64,000 nt of DNA from Hyphomicrobiales bacterium (GCA_027484655.1 JAIXSM010000027.1:62001-126000), one strand, 5' to 3'. Shown: positions 1 to 10,378, counted from the first letter of the stretch. Program-made: numbers and translations. Notes: a model not told the origin generated them from the sequence alone.

Positions 1-774
1 GACAATGATCTTACGACCGGTCAGACCGCAATCCCCATCCGGACCGCCGATGAAGAACTTTCCGGTGGGGTTGATGTGCCAGACCGTGTCCTTGGAGATC
101 CACCCGTCCGGGAGCGCCTTGCGAACGTAAGGCTCGATCATCTCGCGCACCTGGGCGGAGGTCATGTCCTCAACCGTATGCTGGTGCGAGACCACAATTT
201 GCGTCACGCCAACCGGCACGCCGTTTTCGTAACGGACCGTGACCTGGCTCTTGGAGTCGGGTCCAAGCCCCTTCTCGGCGCCCGAGTGACGGGCTTCGGA
301 GAGAAGCCGCAGGATCTTGTGGGAATAGTGAAGCGGCGCAGGCATCAGCTCCGGCGTCTCGAGGCAGGCGTAGCCGAACATGATGCCCTGGTCGCCGGCG
401 CCCTCGTCCTTATTCCCGGCGGCGTCGACGCCCTGGGCGATGTCGGCAGACTGGGAGTGCAGGAGCACCTCAACCTTGGCGCGCTCCCAATGGAAACCAT
501 CCTGCTCGTAGCCAATCTCCCGGATGGCCTGGCGAGCAACATGAACGATGGTGTCTTCGGAGAGCTTGGGCCCGCGGACCTCGCCGGCGATCACAACACG
601 GTTTGTGGTGGCCAGGGTCTCGCACGCGACGCGGATCTGGTAGGGATCGAGGCCAGCTTTCGCGCCCTCACGGAAGAACAGATCCACGACTTCGTCGGAA
701 ATCCGGTCGCAAACCTTGTCCGGATGTCCTTCTGACACGGACTCGCTGGTGAAAAGATAGTTCTGACGTGCCAC
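1..774 (-). CDS. metK: S-adenosylmethionine synthetase (partial, 3' end outside window)
   Basis: MetK makes S-adenosylmethionine from methionine and ATP in the cytoplasm. The first 258 residues of a protein usually near 390 are present; the rest lies beyond the left edge. The methionine/ATP-binding GHPDK segment is at residues 16-20 and the family signature GAGDQG at 125-130. The start is taken as GTG 774, with GGAG 8 nt upstream; TTG 780 is the alternative. The gene lies downstream of lnt and a phrR-like regulator, a common rhizobial order. Family assignment is secure; the exact start is inferred. Confidence 0.96.
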   Translation of the reverse strand, partial: MARQNYLFTSESVSEGHPDKVCDRISDEVVDLFFREGAKAGLDPYQIRVACETLATTNRVVIAGEVRGPKLSEDTIVHVARQAIREIGYEQDGFHWERAKVEVLLHSQSADIAQGVDAAGNKDEGAGDQGIMFGYACLETPELMPAPLHYSHKILRLLSEARHSGAEKGLGPDSKSQVTVRYENGVPVGVTQIVVSHQHTVEDMTSAQVREMIEPYVRKALPDGWISKDTVWHINPTGKFFIGGPDGDCGLTGRKIIV

Positions 775-843
775 GGACAAAACTCCGGTTGACTGCTTCC
801 TTGAGCTCCCCGCCTGCGACTGTGCCGCCGCAGTGGGCCACGA

Positions 844-872
844 TAAATGGCGCCGGTCGTTCGTTCGGTCAA
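844..872 (-). promoter_or_regulatory. Candidate metK promoter
   Basis: On the minus strand TTGACC (872-867) is followed after 17 nt by CATTTA (849-844), about 70 nt upstream of the metK start. The -35 match is good and the -10 match poor. I saw no SAM-II-like riboswitch in the leader. Inferred from spacing only. Confidence 0.35.
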
Positions 873-910
873 GCCGATTTCAATGCTTCGTTCTGTTTAA
901 AGAACAGCGC

Positions 911-1318
911 TCAGCCGCTTCCGGATGACTCTGATTGCCGCGCCAGAGCGCGGACGAGGTCAAGGACGGAAGATCTCAGGCGATCATCCCTTATCGTCAT
1001 GAAAGCCTTGATAAGCTGGAGGCCTTCTGCCGGAAGCATAACGCTTGTCGCAGACGTATGCGCCGGTTCGCGGACCCCTGTCGAGACAATCTCGGGGGCT
1101 CCTTCGTAGAAGAACGACGGCGGCGCGTCCAACACCCGCGCTATCTCCTGCAGGCGGCCGGCCCCGATGCGGTTAGCGCCCTTTTCATACTTCTGCACCT
1201 GCTGGAACGTGACGCCCAGCGCCTGAGCGAGGCGCTCTTGCGTAACGCCTAGCGCCGTGCGCCGGAGCCGCACACGGGAGCCTACAAATCGGTCGATGGA
1301 GCTCGGCGAACGTCTCAA
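911..1318 (-). CDS. Xre-family helix-turn-helix regulator (PhrR-like)
   Basis: A 135-residue DNA-binding protein with a Cro/C1-type helix-turn-helix at about residues 14-68, including the recognition region around VTFQQVQKYEKG. The C-terminal half is short and holds no ligand domain that I recognise. It sits between lnt and metK, the place of the pH-regulated phrR gene beside actA (an lnt homologue) in Sinorhizobium, so a PhrR-like identity is likely by synteny and family. Its targets cannot be read from the sequence. The gap to the metK start is about 136 nt and carries a candidate metK promoter, so metK may be separately transcribed. Confidence 0.85.
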   Translation of the reverse strand: MRRSPSSIDRFVGSRVRLRRTALGVTQERLAQALGVTFQQVQKYEKGANRIGAGRLQEIARVLDAPPSFFYEGAPEIVSTGVREPAHTSATSVMLPAEGLQLIKAFMTIRDDRLRSSVLDLVRALARQSESSGSG

Positions 1319-1389
1319 GAAAGGGATCCACTTTGCGCGGCTTTCTTGACCTTAGCCTTAAGCGTCTGCTCTTGCAACGTCTCCGAAGG

Positions 1390-2994
1390 TCACGCACGCC
1401 CGCGCCGGCCCACCAGAGCCGACAGCAGGAAGATGACGAGCAGAACCATGGGCGGCGAAGCGGGTGCGCGACTGAAAGGGGGCGGCGCTATGGACCCCGG
1501 CAGCCTCCCATCGACGACGCCCGCTAAATCGAGCCCCAGAGATGAAACCACGCGGCCGTAAGGATCAATAATGGCCGACACACCACTGTTGGCCGCGCGC
1601 ACCATGGGCAGCCCTTCCTCAATAGCGCGCAAGCGGGCTTGGGCAAAATGTTGATAGGGCCCAGGCGTGCGGCCAAACCAGCCATCGTTCGTCAGATTGA
1701 CCAGCGCCACGGGACGCTCTGGTCCAGCCAAACGGCTCGACGCCCCCGGGAAAATCGCTTCATAGCAAATGAGCGGCAGGATCAGGCCAAGGCCCGGAGT
1801 CCGTAGCGGCTCGTTGCGAACGCCGGGCTCAAATCCGCCCGGCACCGCGATGAATTGGCGAAGTCCCAAACTCTCCAGCAGCTTCCGGAAGGGCAGATAC
1901 TCACCAAACGGAACCAGATGCGTCTTGTCGTAAGTATCCAGGATCAATCCACCAGACTGTATGACGTGAATTGAGTTAAAGTACGACCACCCACGACCGG
2001 CCGGCTCTGAACGCGCCGCACCCGTGATGAGTGTTGTTGTCGCTGGCAAGAACTGACCCAGCAGGCGCAAAGCTTCTGGATCGCGGGAGATCACACCCGG
2101 AAAAGCGGATTCTGGCCAAACGAGATGAGTAACGCCCGCCAGCCCGTCGGGCTGGTTGGATGTTTTCGCGGCGGACAACTCCATATAGCCGTCAAGGATG
2201 CTCCGCATCGCGTCCGGGCCAAACCGTTCCGCCTGCGGCACGTTGGGCTGCATGATCCGGATTACAGCGCCGGTAGCGGCTGGCGCTGCTCCGAAATGGA
2301 GGCGCCCGGTTCCATACGCGATCAGCAAGGCAAGAGCCGCAAAAGCCGAAACAGGGAGAACAGTGGACCGATCACGCTTGTCCGCGAGCACCGCGGGCGC
2401 CGCGGCTATGGCGATGGCGATAAAGGTGAGCCCGGTCAACCCCACAAGCGCCGCGGATTGCGCAAGGATCAGATTGCCGCCCAACGCCATTCCGAAATTG
2501 TTCCACGGGAAACCCGTGAACAGGACGCTGCGCAACCATTCTGACGCGCCGAGAGCAGCCGCGAGAGCAAAAACACGGCTGGGCGCCGGAGACCAGAGAC
2601 ACTTCGCCGCCGCGAAGCCCAGCGCCGTGAACGCTGCAAGCATGGCAGGGAGACCAAGAACTCCAAAGGGAAGAGCCCACAGGAACTGGTCCGCCTCGAC
2701 GAGGAACGCAGATCCGAGCCACCACAAACCACCTGCAAAGTAGCCGAAACCGAGCCACCAGCCGTCGTGAGCGGCTTGTACGACAACGCGGGACCGGGCC
2801 CCCCGCCCCGGAGCAGGCGTGCTGTCCAGAAGCCACACCGCAGCAATCATCGGCACGGCAATCGCGGGCACGAGCCCGAACGGGGGCAGCGCAAGACCGC
2901 CAACCGCACCGCAGACGAGAGCCACGAGCCTGCGGCGCCATCCCTCGGACAGAACGACCACTCTGGCCAGGCGAGTGAACCACGCAGCAATCAT
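1390..2994 (-). CDS. lnt: Apolipoprotein N-acyltransferase
   Basis: Lnt adds the third acyl chain to the N-terminal cysteine of lipoproteins at the periplasmic face of the inner membrane. Several hydrophobic N-terminal segments (roughly residues 20-230) precede a nitrilase-like domain with the expected Glu-Lys-Cys triad: E295 in WPESAFPG, K357 in YDKTHLVPFGEY and C410 in LICYEAIFP. The 534-residue length is normal. ATG 2994 is preferred; a TTG four codons upstream is possible. It follows corC after about 25 nt and is probably co-transcribed with the upstream cluster. Confidence 0.96.
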   Translation of the reverse strand: MIAAWFTRLARVVVLSEGWRRRLVALVCGAVGGLALPPFGLVPAIAVPMIAAVWLLDSTPAPGRGARSRVVVQAAHDGWWLGFGYFAGGLWWLGSAFLVEADQFLWALPFGVLGLPAMLAAFTALGFAAAKCLWSPAPSRVFALAAALGASEWLRSVLFTGFPWNNFGMALGGNLILAQSAALVGLTGLTFIAIAIAAAPAVLADKRDRSTVLPVSAFAALALLIAYGTGRLHFGAAPAATGAVIRIMQPNVPQAERFGPDAMRSILDGYMELSAAKTSNQPDGLAGVTHLVWPESAFPGVISRDPEALRLLGQFLPATTTLITGAARSEPAGRGWSYFNSIHVIQSGGLILDTYDKTHLVPFGEYLPFRKLLESLGLRQFIAVPGGFEPGVRNEPLRTPGLGLILPLICYEAIFPGASSRLAGPERPVALVNLTNDGWFGRTPGPYQHFAQARLRAIEEGLPMVRAANSGVSAIIDPYGRVVSSLGLDLAGVVDGRLPGSIAPPPFSRAPASPPMVLLVIFLLSALVGRRGRA

Positions 2995-3018
2995 TGCGCC
3001 CCGCAAAATAAAGAAAAA

Positions 3019-3975
3019 TCAGTTTTCACGCCCCTCCTGTCCTGCGCGACCGCTCTGGGACGATGGCAGGGGCGACAACAACACACGTTTCAGATGACGC
3101 GGATCCGCATCAAGAACCTCGATATCGAAATAAGGCGCGCAGCTTATCTTCTGGCCCCTCGCGGGGACGCGCCCCGCGATCATTGTCACCAATCCGCCCA
3201 CTGTCTCAACGGAATCGGCAAGATCGCCAGCGATAGATATGGCGAGCGCCTCGGATACCTCGTCGAGAGAAGCGCGGGCGTCTACGACGAAGTTTCCATC
3301 CTCGGTCAATGAAATAAGCGGGCCCTCAACCGGATCGTGCTCATCCTCGATATCGCCGACTATCAGTTCGACCAGATCTTCAATGGAGACAAGGCCGTCA
3401 GTGCCGCCGTACTCATCGATCACCAGCGCCATGTGCGTGCGCGCAGATTGCATCTTGATGAGAAGTTCGAGCGCGGGCATCGACGGGGGCACGAAAAGAA
3501 CGGGACGAACGATGCCGGCTCCCTCGACGGTGCGAGCGAGCTTGGTCGGATCAAGGGTCTCCTGCGATTCGGACGGATTTGCGACATGAGCGGGGACGGC
3601 GAGAAAGCCAAGAAAGTCGCGGATGTGAATCATGCCGCGCGGGTCATCAAGACTATCCACGTAGACGGGCAAGCGAGAGTGTCCGGCCGTACGGAAGACA
3701 GACAACACCTGACCGAGCGCATCGCTGTCCTGCACCGCCACGATCTCGCCGCGCGGAACCATCACGTCGCTTACGCGCAGTTGATGGAGGCTGAGGACAT
3801 TCTTTAGCATCGAGCGCTCTAGCGGAAGCAGATCTCCGCCGGTGGATTCTCCTTCAAGCGCTTCCTCAATATCCTCCCGGAGCGAGGCTTCCTGTTTGCC
3901 AAAAAGCGAGCGAAGTCGATCCATCACCGACGGACGATCAAGTCTCGTTTCTCGCCATCTATGCCCGTCAGACAT
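3019..3975 (-). CDS. corC: CorC/HlyC-type CBS-domain protein
   Basis: A soluble 318-residue protein of the hemolysin C/CorC group: two CBS domains (about residues 60-185, beginning near VSDVMVPRGEIV) followed by a CorC_HlyC transporter-associated domain at the C terminus. Family members are linked to magnesium/cobalt handling, but the biochemical role is not settled. ATG 3975 lies 2 nt after the ybeY stop, favouring translational coupling; longer in-frame starts would overlap ybeY. The ybeY-corC-lnt order matches other alphaproteobacteria. Confidence 0.92.
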   Translation of the reverse strand: MSDGHRWRETRLDRPSVMDRLRSLFGKQEASLREDIEEALEGESTGGDLLPLERSMLKNVLSLHQLRVSDVMVPRGEIVAVQDSDALGQVLSVFRTAGHSRLPVYVDSLDDPRGMIHIRDFLGFLAVPAHVANPSESQETLDPTKLARTVEGAGIVRPVLFVPPSMPALELLIKMQSARTHMALVIDEYGGTDGLVSIEDLVELIVGDIEDEHDPVEGPLISLTEDGNFVVDARASLDEVSEALAISIAGDLADSVETVGGLVTMIAGRVPARGQKISCAPYFDIEVLDADPRHLKRVLLSPLPSSQSGRAGQEGREN

Positions 3976-3977
3976 GA

Positions 3978-4481
3978 TTACGCCTCGTCTCCCCGATGAA
4001 CATACGTCAGCCAAGGATCGGGCATTCCGAGCGTGAGAAGCGCCCGCGACTCCAGAGCCTCCATGACATTGGCTTCCTCGTCATCAATGTGATCGTATCC
4101 CATGAGATGCAGAAACCCATGCGCTATCATGTGGGCGAGATGCGCTTCAAAGGGTTTACCCTCGTCCTCGGCCTCGCGACGGATTGTATCAAAAGAGAAG
4201 ATCATATCGCCGAGGAATCTATTGCCCTCACATGGCGGCTGGCCCACGTCTGCGGCCGGAAAGGAGAGGACGTTAGTGGGGGCGTTCTTGCCCAGCCACG
4301 CGCCCTTGAGCAAGGAAATTCTCGCGTCATCGGCAAACAACAGACTGACCTCTGCAGACTCCCCATTGTCAGCATCGAGCGCGCTCAAGGCGGCAGCGAT
4401 AACGCGGTCCACCAGAAGCTGCAGGTCCAATGTCGCGACCCATCGCTGATCTTCAATCAGAATGTCGCTCCGCACTCTCAT
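3978..4481 (-). CDS. ybeY: Endoribonuclease YbeY
   Basis: YbeY is a metal-dependent RNase used in 16S rRNA 3'-end maturation and ribosome quality control. The 167-residue protein carries the zinc motif H-x3-H-x5-H at H121, H125 and H131 within HGFLHLMGYDH. Its ATG overlaps the phoH stop (ATGA), so the two are likely translationally coupled, as is common for phoH-ybeY pairs. Length and motif are typical. Confidence 0.96.
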   Translation of the reverse strand: MRVRSDILIEDQRWVATLDLQLLVDRVIAAALSALDADNGESAEVSLLFADDARISLLKGAWLGKNAPTNVLSFPAADVGQPPCEGNRFLGDMIFSFDTIRREAEDEGKPFEAHLAHMIAHGFLHLMGYDHIDDEEANVMEALESRALLTLGMPDPWLTYVHRGDEA

Positions 4482-5521
4482 TTCTGGCCGCCTGGCGTGC
4501 GGGCTTCGTAAGCCGCCACGATCCGACGAACCAGATCATGCCGGACAACGTCGGCGTCCGAGAACACCACATGCGCGACGCCTTCAATCCCCCGTGTAAT
4601 CTGAACGGCCTCGCGCAGACCTGACTTCTGACCGGGCAGCAAATCCGTCTGGGTTGAATCGCCATTGATGATCATCCGCGAGCCTTCGCCGAGGCGCGTC
4701 AAAAACATCTTCATCTGCATGGACGTAGTATTTTGCGCCTCGTCCAGCAGGACGCATGCGCTAGTGAGCGTACGACCGCGCATGAATGCAAGTGGCGCCA
4801 CTTCAATCATTCCGGTCTGCAGACCACGCTCCACATGGCGCCCATCCATGAAATCATGGAGCGCGTCGAAGATGGGGCGCAGATATGGATCGACCTTGTC
4901 ACGCATATCGCCGGGGAGAAATCCAAGCCGTTCACCCGCTTCCACCGCCGGTCGAGACAAGATGAGGCGTTCGACGACCCCCTGCTCGAGCAACGAAACA
5001 GCATGTCCGACCGCCAGCCACGTCTTTCCCGTGCCGGCGGGGCCTTCAGCAAACACGAGCTCGTAACTCTTCAGCGCTTTCAGATAGATGTCCTGAGCCC
5101 CGTTGCGGGCGCGAACCACGCCCTTCTTGCGAGTCGCCACCTGCTCGAAGCCCGTCACCCCCACATCCTGCTCGCGCGGAAAAAGATTACCCTGCAGCGC
5201 ACCCTCCGCTATGGCGCCGTCGACATCTCCGGGAGACAACGCCTGTCCCCGCTGGGCGCGGCTATGGAGAATCGCAACGACACGGCGCGCATTCTCGCAC
5301 GCTTCCGGCTTGCCCTTCAGAACGAGCCGGTTGCCGTTCGCGTGAGCGGACACGCCGAGGCGCCGCTCGATGCGCGCAATGTTCTGGTCATACTGACCAA
5401 AAACCGCTGAGGCGTGTTTGTTATCGTTGAAGGCGTAACTCACCTCCACAAGGGCTGTTGTATCCACAGCCGTACTGGACCCGCTCGGTTCAGTCGACGC
5501 CTCGCGATCTTGATCTGTCAA
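4478..5521 (-). CDS. phoH: PhoH-family ATPase
   Basis: A 347-residue PhoH-like P-loop ATPase. An N-terminal KH-like region (about 30-90) precedes the ATPase core with Walker A GPAGTGKT at 160-167 and Walker B LLDEAQN downstream. A role in RNA metabolism is usually inferred from its pairing with ybeY; the activity is not proven in general. TTG 5521 shares bases with the miaB stop (TTGA) and has a G-rich stretch just upstream. No in-frame ATG exists before the conserved region, so TTG is the best start, with GTG near residue 19 as alternative. Confidence 0.93.
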   Translation of the reverse strand: MTDQDREASTEPSGSSTAVDTTALVEVSYAFNDNKHASAVFGQYDQNIARIERRLGVSAHANGNRLVLKGKPEACENARRVVAILHSRAQRGQALSPGDVDGAIAEGALQGNLFPREQDVGVTGFEQVATRKKGVVRARNGAQDIYLKALKSYELVFAEGPAGTGKTWLAVGHAVSLLEQGVVERLILSRPAVEAGERLGFLPGDMRDKVDPYLRPIFDALHDFMDGRHVERGLQTGMIEVAPLAFMRGRTLTSACVLLDEAQNTTSMQMKMFLTRLGEGSRMIINGDSTQTDLLPGQKSGLREAVQITRGIEGVAHVVFSDADVVRHDLVRRIVAAYEARTPGGQK

Positions 5522-6948
5522 GCTCGGCCCCCCGATGGTTCTGGCACGGGCAAGATTTCTCCCCCCATGGAATTGGTCGCGTTGGAGAGCAGGCGAACCG
5601 GACGAACCTTCCCGATCAGATCCTCGGGAGCCTCCACGACAACGGCTTGCAGATAAGGCGACTTGCCGATGATCTGACCTGGGTAACGACCCGGCTTTTC
5701 GAAAAGCACATCGACGACCGCGCCCACCATTGAGGTATTGAATGAACGGCGCTGCTCTTCAAGCCGCTGCTGCAAGCGCGCAAGGCGATCCTGTTTCACT
5801 GGTTCGGAAACCTGCTCGGAAAGTTGCGCCGCCGGGGTTCCAGGGCGCGCCGAGTACTTGAAGGAGAAGGAGCCAGCGAACCCGACAGCATCGATAAGCG
5901 CAAGCGTCGCCTCAAAGTCAGCGTCGGACTCTCCGGGAAAACCAACAATGAAATCCGATGACAATGCGAGGTCCGGCCGGCTTTTGCGCAGCCGCTGCAC
6001 CAGGTCGAGATAGTCACGAGCAGTGTGCTTGCGGTTCATCGCAGCGAGAATCCGGTCGGAACCAGCCTGAACCGGCAGATGCAGATAGGGCATAAGCTTG
6101 TCAATGTCGCGATGAGCCGCGATCAGGTCGTCGTCCATGTCGCGCGGATGGCTTGTTGTGTAGCGAATGCGCGAAACGCCATCCAGCCGGGCGATCTCCT
6201 CAACAAGCCTGGCAAGAGAAAGCCCTGTTCCACGATCGCGGTAGGCGTTGACGTTCTGTCCGATCAGGGTGACCTCACGAACGCCGGCGTCCACTGACCG
6301 CCTGACCTCATCGAGGATGCCTTGGGTCGAACGTGAGACCTCTGCGCCACGCGTATAGGGAACCACACAAAAAGCGCAGAACTTGTCGCAGCCTTCCTGA
6401 ACCGTGACAAAGGCGGTCACGCCACGCGCGGCGATACGCTCCTTTGGTGGGGCGGGCAGGTGGTCGAACTTGTCCTCCTCCGGGAAATCCGTATCCACCA
6501 ACGCCGTACGGTCGGCGCGGGCCAGCAAATCTCCGAGTCGGTGATAATTCTGCGGCCCGACCACGAGATCAACAGCAGATTGACGCCGAATGATCTCGCC
6601 GCCCTCGGCCTGTGCGACGCAGCCGGCGACAACAATCTGGACAGCTTCACCCGCGCGGCGCTTTTCCTCCTTCAGCAAGCGGAGCTTGCCCAACTCCGAG
6701 TAGACTTTTTCAGAGGCCTTTTCGCGGATATGACATGTGTTGAGGATGATGACGCTCGCATCCTCCGGCGTCGACGCCTCGGAGTAACCGGAGGCTTCCG
6801 CTACATCCAGCATCCGCGTAGCGTCATAAACGTTCATCTGACAGCCGTAGGACTTGACGTAGACCCGCTTCCCGGGCGTCGCGTCGCTGCCCGCAGTGAC
6901 GAGGCTCGCGTATTCAGGCGTCGCGGTAGGCTTCACCGTCTTCCCCAT
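5518..6948 (-). CDS. miaB: tRNA-2-methylthio-N6-dimethylallyladenosine synthase
   Basis: MiaB is a radical-SAM methylthiotransferase acting on i6A37 of tRNAs. The UPF0004 domain holds the auxiliary-cluster cysteines C36, C72 and C110; the radical-SAM cluster is C187, C191 and C194 in CDKFCAFC; a TRAM domain lies near the C terminus. The 476-residue length is normal for alphaproteobacteria. The stop overlaps the TTG start of phoH. Upstream is rimI, 25 nt away; the fur gene that I expect between miaB and rimI in rhizobia is not here. Confidence 0.97.
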   Translation of the reverse strand: MGKTVKPTATPEYASLVTAGSDATPGKRVYVKSYGCQMNVYDATRMLDVAEASGYSEASTPEDASVIILNTCHIREKASEKVYSELGKLRLLKEEKRRAGEAVQIVVAGCVAQAEGGEIIRRQSAVDLVVGPQNYHRLGDLLARADRTALVDTDFPEEDKFDHLPAPPKERIAARGVTAFVTVQEGCDKFCAFCVVPYTRGAEVSRSTQGILDEVRRSVDAGVREVTLIGQNVNAYRDRGTGLSLARLVEEIARLDGVSRIRYTTSHPRDMDDDLIAAHRDIDKLMPYLHLPVQAGSDRILAAMNRKHTARDYLDLVQRLRKSRPDLALSSDFIVGFPGESDADFEATLALIDAVGFAGSFSFKYSARPGTPAAQLSEQVSEPVKQDRLARLQQRLEEQRRSFNTSMVGAVVDVLFEKPGRYPGQIIGKSPYLQAVVVEAPEDLIGKVRPVRLLSNATNSMGGEILPVPEPSGGRA

Positions 6949-6973
6949 GTCTGGCGTCCGGGAGCGCAGCTCC

Positions 6974-7483
6974 TCAGGACAGCAATTTCCGCATCGTCAA
7001 AGCCGCTGCAGGGCGGTCGCGCCCCTGACGGTAGTATCCTTCCCGGCGCCCGATCTGCTCGAAACCGATCCTGGCGTAGAGCGCCAGAGCGGCAGCATTC
7101 GTATCCTCCACCTCAAGGAAGACCGCTCCCACCTTTTTGCTCACGAGCGCGGCCATGTGCGCCTGGAGCAACTGCCGGCCAAGGCCCTGCCCGCGCAGCC
7201 TCGGCTCAACGGCGATGGTCAGGATTTCAGCCTCGCCGGCCACAATCCGGGACACCACGAAACCAACGAGTTCGTTGGTTCCCTCGATGTACGCGCCGTC
7301 AGCGAGGTTAGCGGAAGACGCCGTCAGCGTCTCGAACTCCGTCGGGCTCCACGCATGCGCGAAACACTGTCTATGCAAGCCATAACACAATTCGGCGGAG
7401 GAAGGCTCCAGAGGGCGCACCTCCACGCTGGGTCGGCGACCGAACAACGCCGCAATACGGCCCCTAAATTGTGACGCAAGCAT
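6974..7483 (-). CDS. rimI: Ribosomal protein bS18 alanine N-acetyltransferase-type GNAT
   Basis: A 169-residue GNAT acetyltransferase, probably RimI, which acetylates the N terminus of ribosomal protein bS18. The acetyl-CoA loop is visible as [11 protein letters not shown], followed by [18 protein letters not shown] typical of the fold. ATG 7483 is chosen; it lies inside the 3' end of tsaB (20-nt overlap), and longer starts would add an arginine-rich stretch that looks like out-of-frame tsaB. The tsaB-rimI pairing supports the name; substrate specificity is inferred. Confidence 0.88.
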   Translation of the reverse strand: MLASQFRGRIAALFGRRPSVEVRPLEPSSAELCYGLHRQCFAHAWSPTEFETLTASSANLADGAYIEGTNELVGFVVSRIVAGEAEILTIAVEPRLRGQGLGRQLLQAHMAALVSKKVGAVFLEVEDTNAAALALYARIGFEQIGRREGYYRQGRDRPAAALTMRKLLS

Positions 7484-8138
7484 CTGCGACGCCGCCTTGC
7501 GCCTCCGCGGAGAAATAGACCGGCCGAGGGGGCGCCTCCCGCGCATCGGTCAAAAGCCCAAGCCTCGCCACATACGTCACGTCCGGGGAATGCGTTTCCC
7601 CGAAAACTTCGGCCTCATGTCCTAGCGACCACGCCTCAAGGGCAAGGCGGGGCGCAGCAGGCCCCACGAGGCGAAGAGGCACCGGCCCGGTGAGGCCGAG
7701 CAAATCACGCAAAGATCCGCAACGACCAGAGAATAGCAGCTTTCCGCGCTCGTCGCACATCTCGGCGATCAACGCCCCGCCCCGGGCTTCAAGGGCGCTG
7801 ACAATGATCGTTCCCGGCTCCCCCAGGTACGGGGCGGCGAACGCGCTGAGCGTTGATATGCCGACAACTTCCACATCGCGGGCGAGCCCGATGGCCCGGG
7901 CCGCCGCGACCCCGACCCGAACGCCGGTGAACGAGCCAGGTCCTACCGTGACGGCTACCCGGGCCAGCCGCCCCATTCCCCCGTCAACACTTTCGAAAAG
8001 CTTCTGCAAGGCTGGCGCAAGAGCCTCAGCGTGACCGCGCTCCATGCGCAAAGACAAGGCCGACGCCGAATCGAGGGTTTCATGATCGATCAAACAGGCG
8101 GACACAGCGCCCAAAGACGTGTCAATCGCCAGGATCAA
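7464..8138 (-). CDS. tsaB: tRNA threonylcarbamoyladenosine biosynthesis protein TsaB
   Basis: TsaB (YeaZ) is the partner of TsaD in forming t6A37 in tRNA. The 224-residue protein starts with the ASKHA-type strand ILAIDTS and carries VGPGSFTGVRVG, the family hallmark. TTG 8138 is the only start that keeps the conserved N terminus and has AAGGA 7 nt upstream. It is followed by overlapping rimI. Confidence 0.94.
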   Translation of the reverse strand: MILAIDTSLGAVSACLIDHETLDSASALSLRMERGHAEALAPALQKLFESVDGGMGRLARVAVTVGPGSFTGVRVGVAAARAIGLARDVEVVGISTLSAFAAPYLGEPGTIIVSALEARGGALIAEMCDERGKLLFSGRCGSLRDLLGLTGPVPLRLVGPAAPRLALEAWSLGHEAEVFGETHSPDVTYVARLGLLTDAREAPPRPVYFSAEAQGGVADACVTI

Positions 8139-8170
8139 GCCGCCGTCCTTCCAGATGCGACCATGGGCGC

Positions 8171-8728
8171 TCAGATCTGCTCCACAGACTGGACTTCAGG
8201 AACATAGTGCCTAAGGAGATTTTCCACTCCGCTTTTCAGGGTCGCGGAGGATGAGGGGCAGCCTGAACAGGCGCCCTTCATGCTAAGATAAACGATTCCC
8301 TCCCGGAAACCGCGGAAGGTGATGTCCCCCCCGTCGGAGGCGACTGCAGGACGGATCCGGCTATCAAGAAGCTCCTTGATCTGGCCGACGATCTCCTCGG
8401 CGCCCTCATCCACAAACTCGTCCTCGGCGTCGCCGGCCTGCGATTGCTCGACCAGCAGCGGGGCTCCTGAGACCATGTGCTCCATGATGACGCCCAGGAT
8501 CGAAGGCTTGAGATGCTGCCACTCTCCATGGGACTTGGTAACCGCGATGAAGCTATCGCCGAACATGACGCGCGCCACGCCATCAACGGCGAACAGCGCG
8601 CCAGCCAGCGGAGAACGAACCGCTTCATGGGCGTTCGCGAAGTCGATCGGTGCGCCCGGCGCGACCTCGCGCCCGGGGAGAAACTTCAGCGTCGCTGGAT
8701 TTGGCGTCGCCTCGGTCTGAATAAACAT
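8171..8728 (-). CDS. nfuA: NifU/NfuA-type Fe-S cluster carrier
   Basis: A 185-residue protein with an N-terminal Nfu_N scaffold domain (opening MFIQTEATPNPATLKF) and a C-terminal NifU-like domain bearing the cluster-ligating C154 and C157 in ACSGCPSS. Members carry [4Fe-4S] clusters to apo-proteins such as the radical-SAM enzyme MiaB, encoded nearby. The gene name nfuA follows domain architecture. It lies between usp and tsaB in a same-strand run. Confidence 0.92.
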   Translation of the reverse strand: MFIQTEATPNPATLKFLPGREVAPGAPIDFANAHEAVRSPLAGALFAVDGVARVMFGDSFIAVTKSHGEWQHLKPSILGVIMEHMVSGAPLLVEQSQAGDAEDEFVDEGAEEIVGQIKELLDSRIRPAVASDGGDITFRGFREGIVYLSMKGACSGCPSSSATLKSGVENLLRHYVPEVQSVEQI

Positions 8729-8792
8729 CGCAACCTCGCCCGTGCCAGTAATCGGACACTCATCCTTCAGTTAGACCAAAGGGGGACCGCTC

Positions 8793-9290
8793 TCAAGTGA
8801 TTGCGTCAATATCGTCTTCGGACATTTGTTCGGGAACGATGACAATCGGGATCGGAAATGTGCCGGCCGCCTTCGCAGCGATGGTGGAGACGAGTGGCCC
8901 CGGCCCCTCGGAACTCGCAGAAGCGGCGAGCACCAAGAAGGAGATGTCTTCATCCTCTTGGATTAATTCAAGTATCTGCTCCGCCTTGGCGCCGCGTCTG
9001 AGCACAAGCTCGGGCTGAAGCCCTGCGATAGCCCGGCAGCGCTCAGCGGCGCGGGCGAGCATGGCCTCTGACGCCTGATCGGCCTCTTCCCGGATCATGT
9101 CACCGACGCCAAGCCACTCGTGAAAACCAGCGTCTGCAACGACAGTGAGAATCACCAGTCCCGAGCTGGTCCTCACCGCGCGCCGCGCAGCGAAATAGAT
9201 CGCGCGATCACATTCCTCCGAGCCATCCAGCAGGACGAGAAATTTCGGAGTGTGTCCGCTCTCGTAGGATCTGCGCCTTCGTCCGGCCAT
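8793..9290 (-). CDS. Universal stress protein (UspA family)
   Basis: A 165-residue single-domain Usp protein. It opens with KFLVLLDGSEECDRAI, the usual first strand and loop, and ends with a PIPIVIVPE strand. The ATP-binding G-x2-G-x9-G(S/T) loop is poorly matched, so nucleotide binding is uncertain. ATG 9290 follows GGAAGGACAT; an upstream in-frame start at 9323 lacks such a site. It lies between trpS and nfuA, and the role is unknown beyond stress-response membership. Confidence 0.88.
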   Translation of the reverse strand: MAGRRRRSYESGHTPKFLVLLDGSEECDRAIYFAARRAVRTSSGLVILTVVADAGFHEWLGVGDMIREEADQASEAMLARAAERCRAIAGLQPELVLRRGAKAEQILELIQEDEDISFLVLAASASSEGPGPLVSTIAAKAAGTFPIPIVIVPEQMSEDDIDAIT

Positions 9291-9343
9291 ATGTCCTTCC
9301 TGCTTCGAGAGCTGCTCGCGCACCGAACAGCAGGGTTCTTCGT

Positions 9344-10378
9344 TTAGCGCAGAAAGCCGACCACGTCCTTGACCGCGACCATATTCTCCGCAGCAATCGC
9401 ACGCGCACGCGAGGCCCCATCCCGGAGCACTTGATCAAGATAGCCTGGGTCCGCCTGTAGGCGGCGCATTTCGGAGGAAACTGGGGTCAGGCGAGCCACA
9501 GCGAGCTGCACGAGCGCCTCCTTGAACCGGGAGAAGGTGCTGCCGCCGAAATCGCGCAGCACATCCGGTTTGGTCGAGCCACTGAGCGCTGCATAGATGC
9601 CGACGAGATTGTCGGCCTCCGCTCGGCCAGAAAGGCCGTCGACTTCGGAAGGCAAAGGCTCCGGATCCGTCTTGGCCTTGCGCACCTTCTGGGCGATCGC
9701 CTCGGGCGTGTCGGTGAGATTGATCCGGGAGTAATCGGATGGATCGCTTTTCGACATCTTCTTCGCGCCGTCGCGCAAACTCATCACGCGGGTAGCGGGG
9801 CCCTGGATGAGAGGCTCGGGCTGAGGGAAAAACACCTCGCCGTAGCCCAGCGCCGCAATGCTCTGGGCGAAATCATTGTTGAATTTTTGCGCGACGTCGC
9901 GGGCAAGCTCAAGGTGCTGTTTCTGGTCGTCGCCGACGGGAACGTGCGTCGCCTTGTAGAGGAGAATGTCCGCGGCCATCAGGGTGGGGTAGGTGTAGAG
10001 CCCAACGGACGCGTTCTCACGGTCCTTGCCGGCCTTCTCCTTGAACTGTGTCATCCGGTTCAGCCATCCGATCCGGGCGACGCAGTTCAGAACCCAGCCA
10101 AGCTCCGCGTGTTCTGCGACCTGGCTCTGGTTGAATACGATATGCTTGCAAGGATCAACGCCAGCTCCAATGAAGGCGGCGGCCACCTCCCGTATGCTCG
10201 ACCGAAGCTCCTCGGGCTTCTGCGGCACGGTGATGGCGTGGAGATCCACCACGCAATAGATGCAATTGTGCGTTTCCTGCAGCTCAACGAACTTGACGAT
10301 AGCGCCAAGGTAATTTCCGAGGTGCAGGTTGCCCGTCGGCTGCACTCCGGAGAAGACGCGCTGTTCCGACTGGTTCAT
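9344..10378 (-). CDS. trpS: Tryptophanyl-tRNA synthetase
   Basis: TrpS charges tRNA-Trp. The 344-residue class I synthetase has the HIGH-type motif in [10 protein letters not shown] near the N terminus and KMSKS in [10 protein letters not shown]. Length is normal. It follows hslU on the same strand after an 80-nt gap and precedes usp. The murJ gene often found next to trpS in rhizobia is not adjacent. Confidence 0.97.
   Translation of the reverse strand: MNQSEQRVFSGVQPTGNLHLGNYLGAIVKFVELQETHNCIYCVVDLHAITVPQKPEELRSSIREVAAAFIGAGVDPCKHIVFNQSQVAEHAELGWVLNCVARIGWLNRMTQFKEKAGKDRENASVGLYTYPTLMAADILLYKATHVPVGDDQKQHLELARDVAQKFNNDFAQSIAALGYGEVFFPQPEPLIQGPATRVMSLRDGAKKMSKSDPSDYSRINLTDTPEAIAQKVRKAKTDPEPLPSEVDGLSGRAEADNLVGIYAALSGSTKPDVLRDFGGSTFSRFKEALVQLAVARLTPVSSEMRRLQADPGYLDQVLRDGASRARAIAAENMVAVKDVVGFLR

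Noticed and set aside
867-872. LexA (GTTC-N7-GTTC) sites near metK and metX
   Set aside because: The GTTC/GAAC motifs present have wrong spacing for an alphaproteobacterial SOS box.
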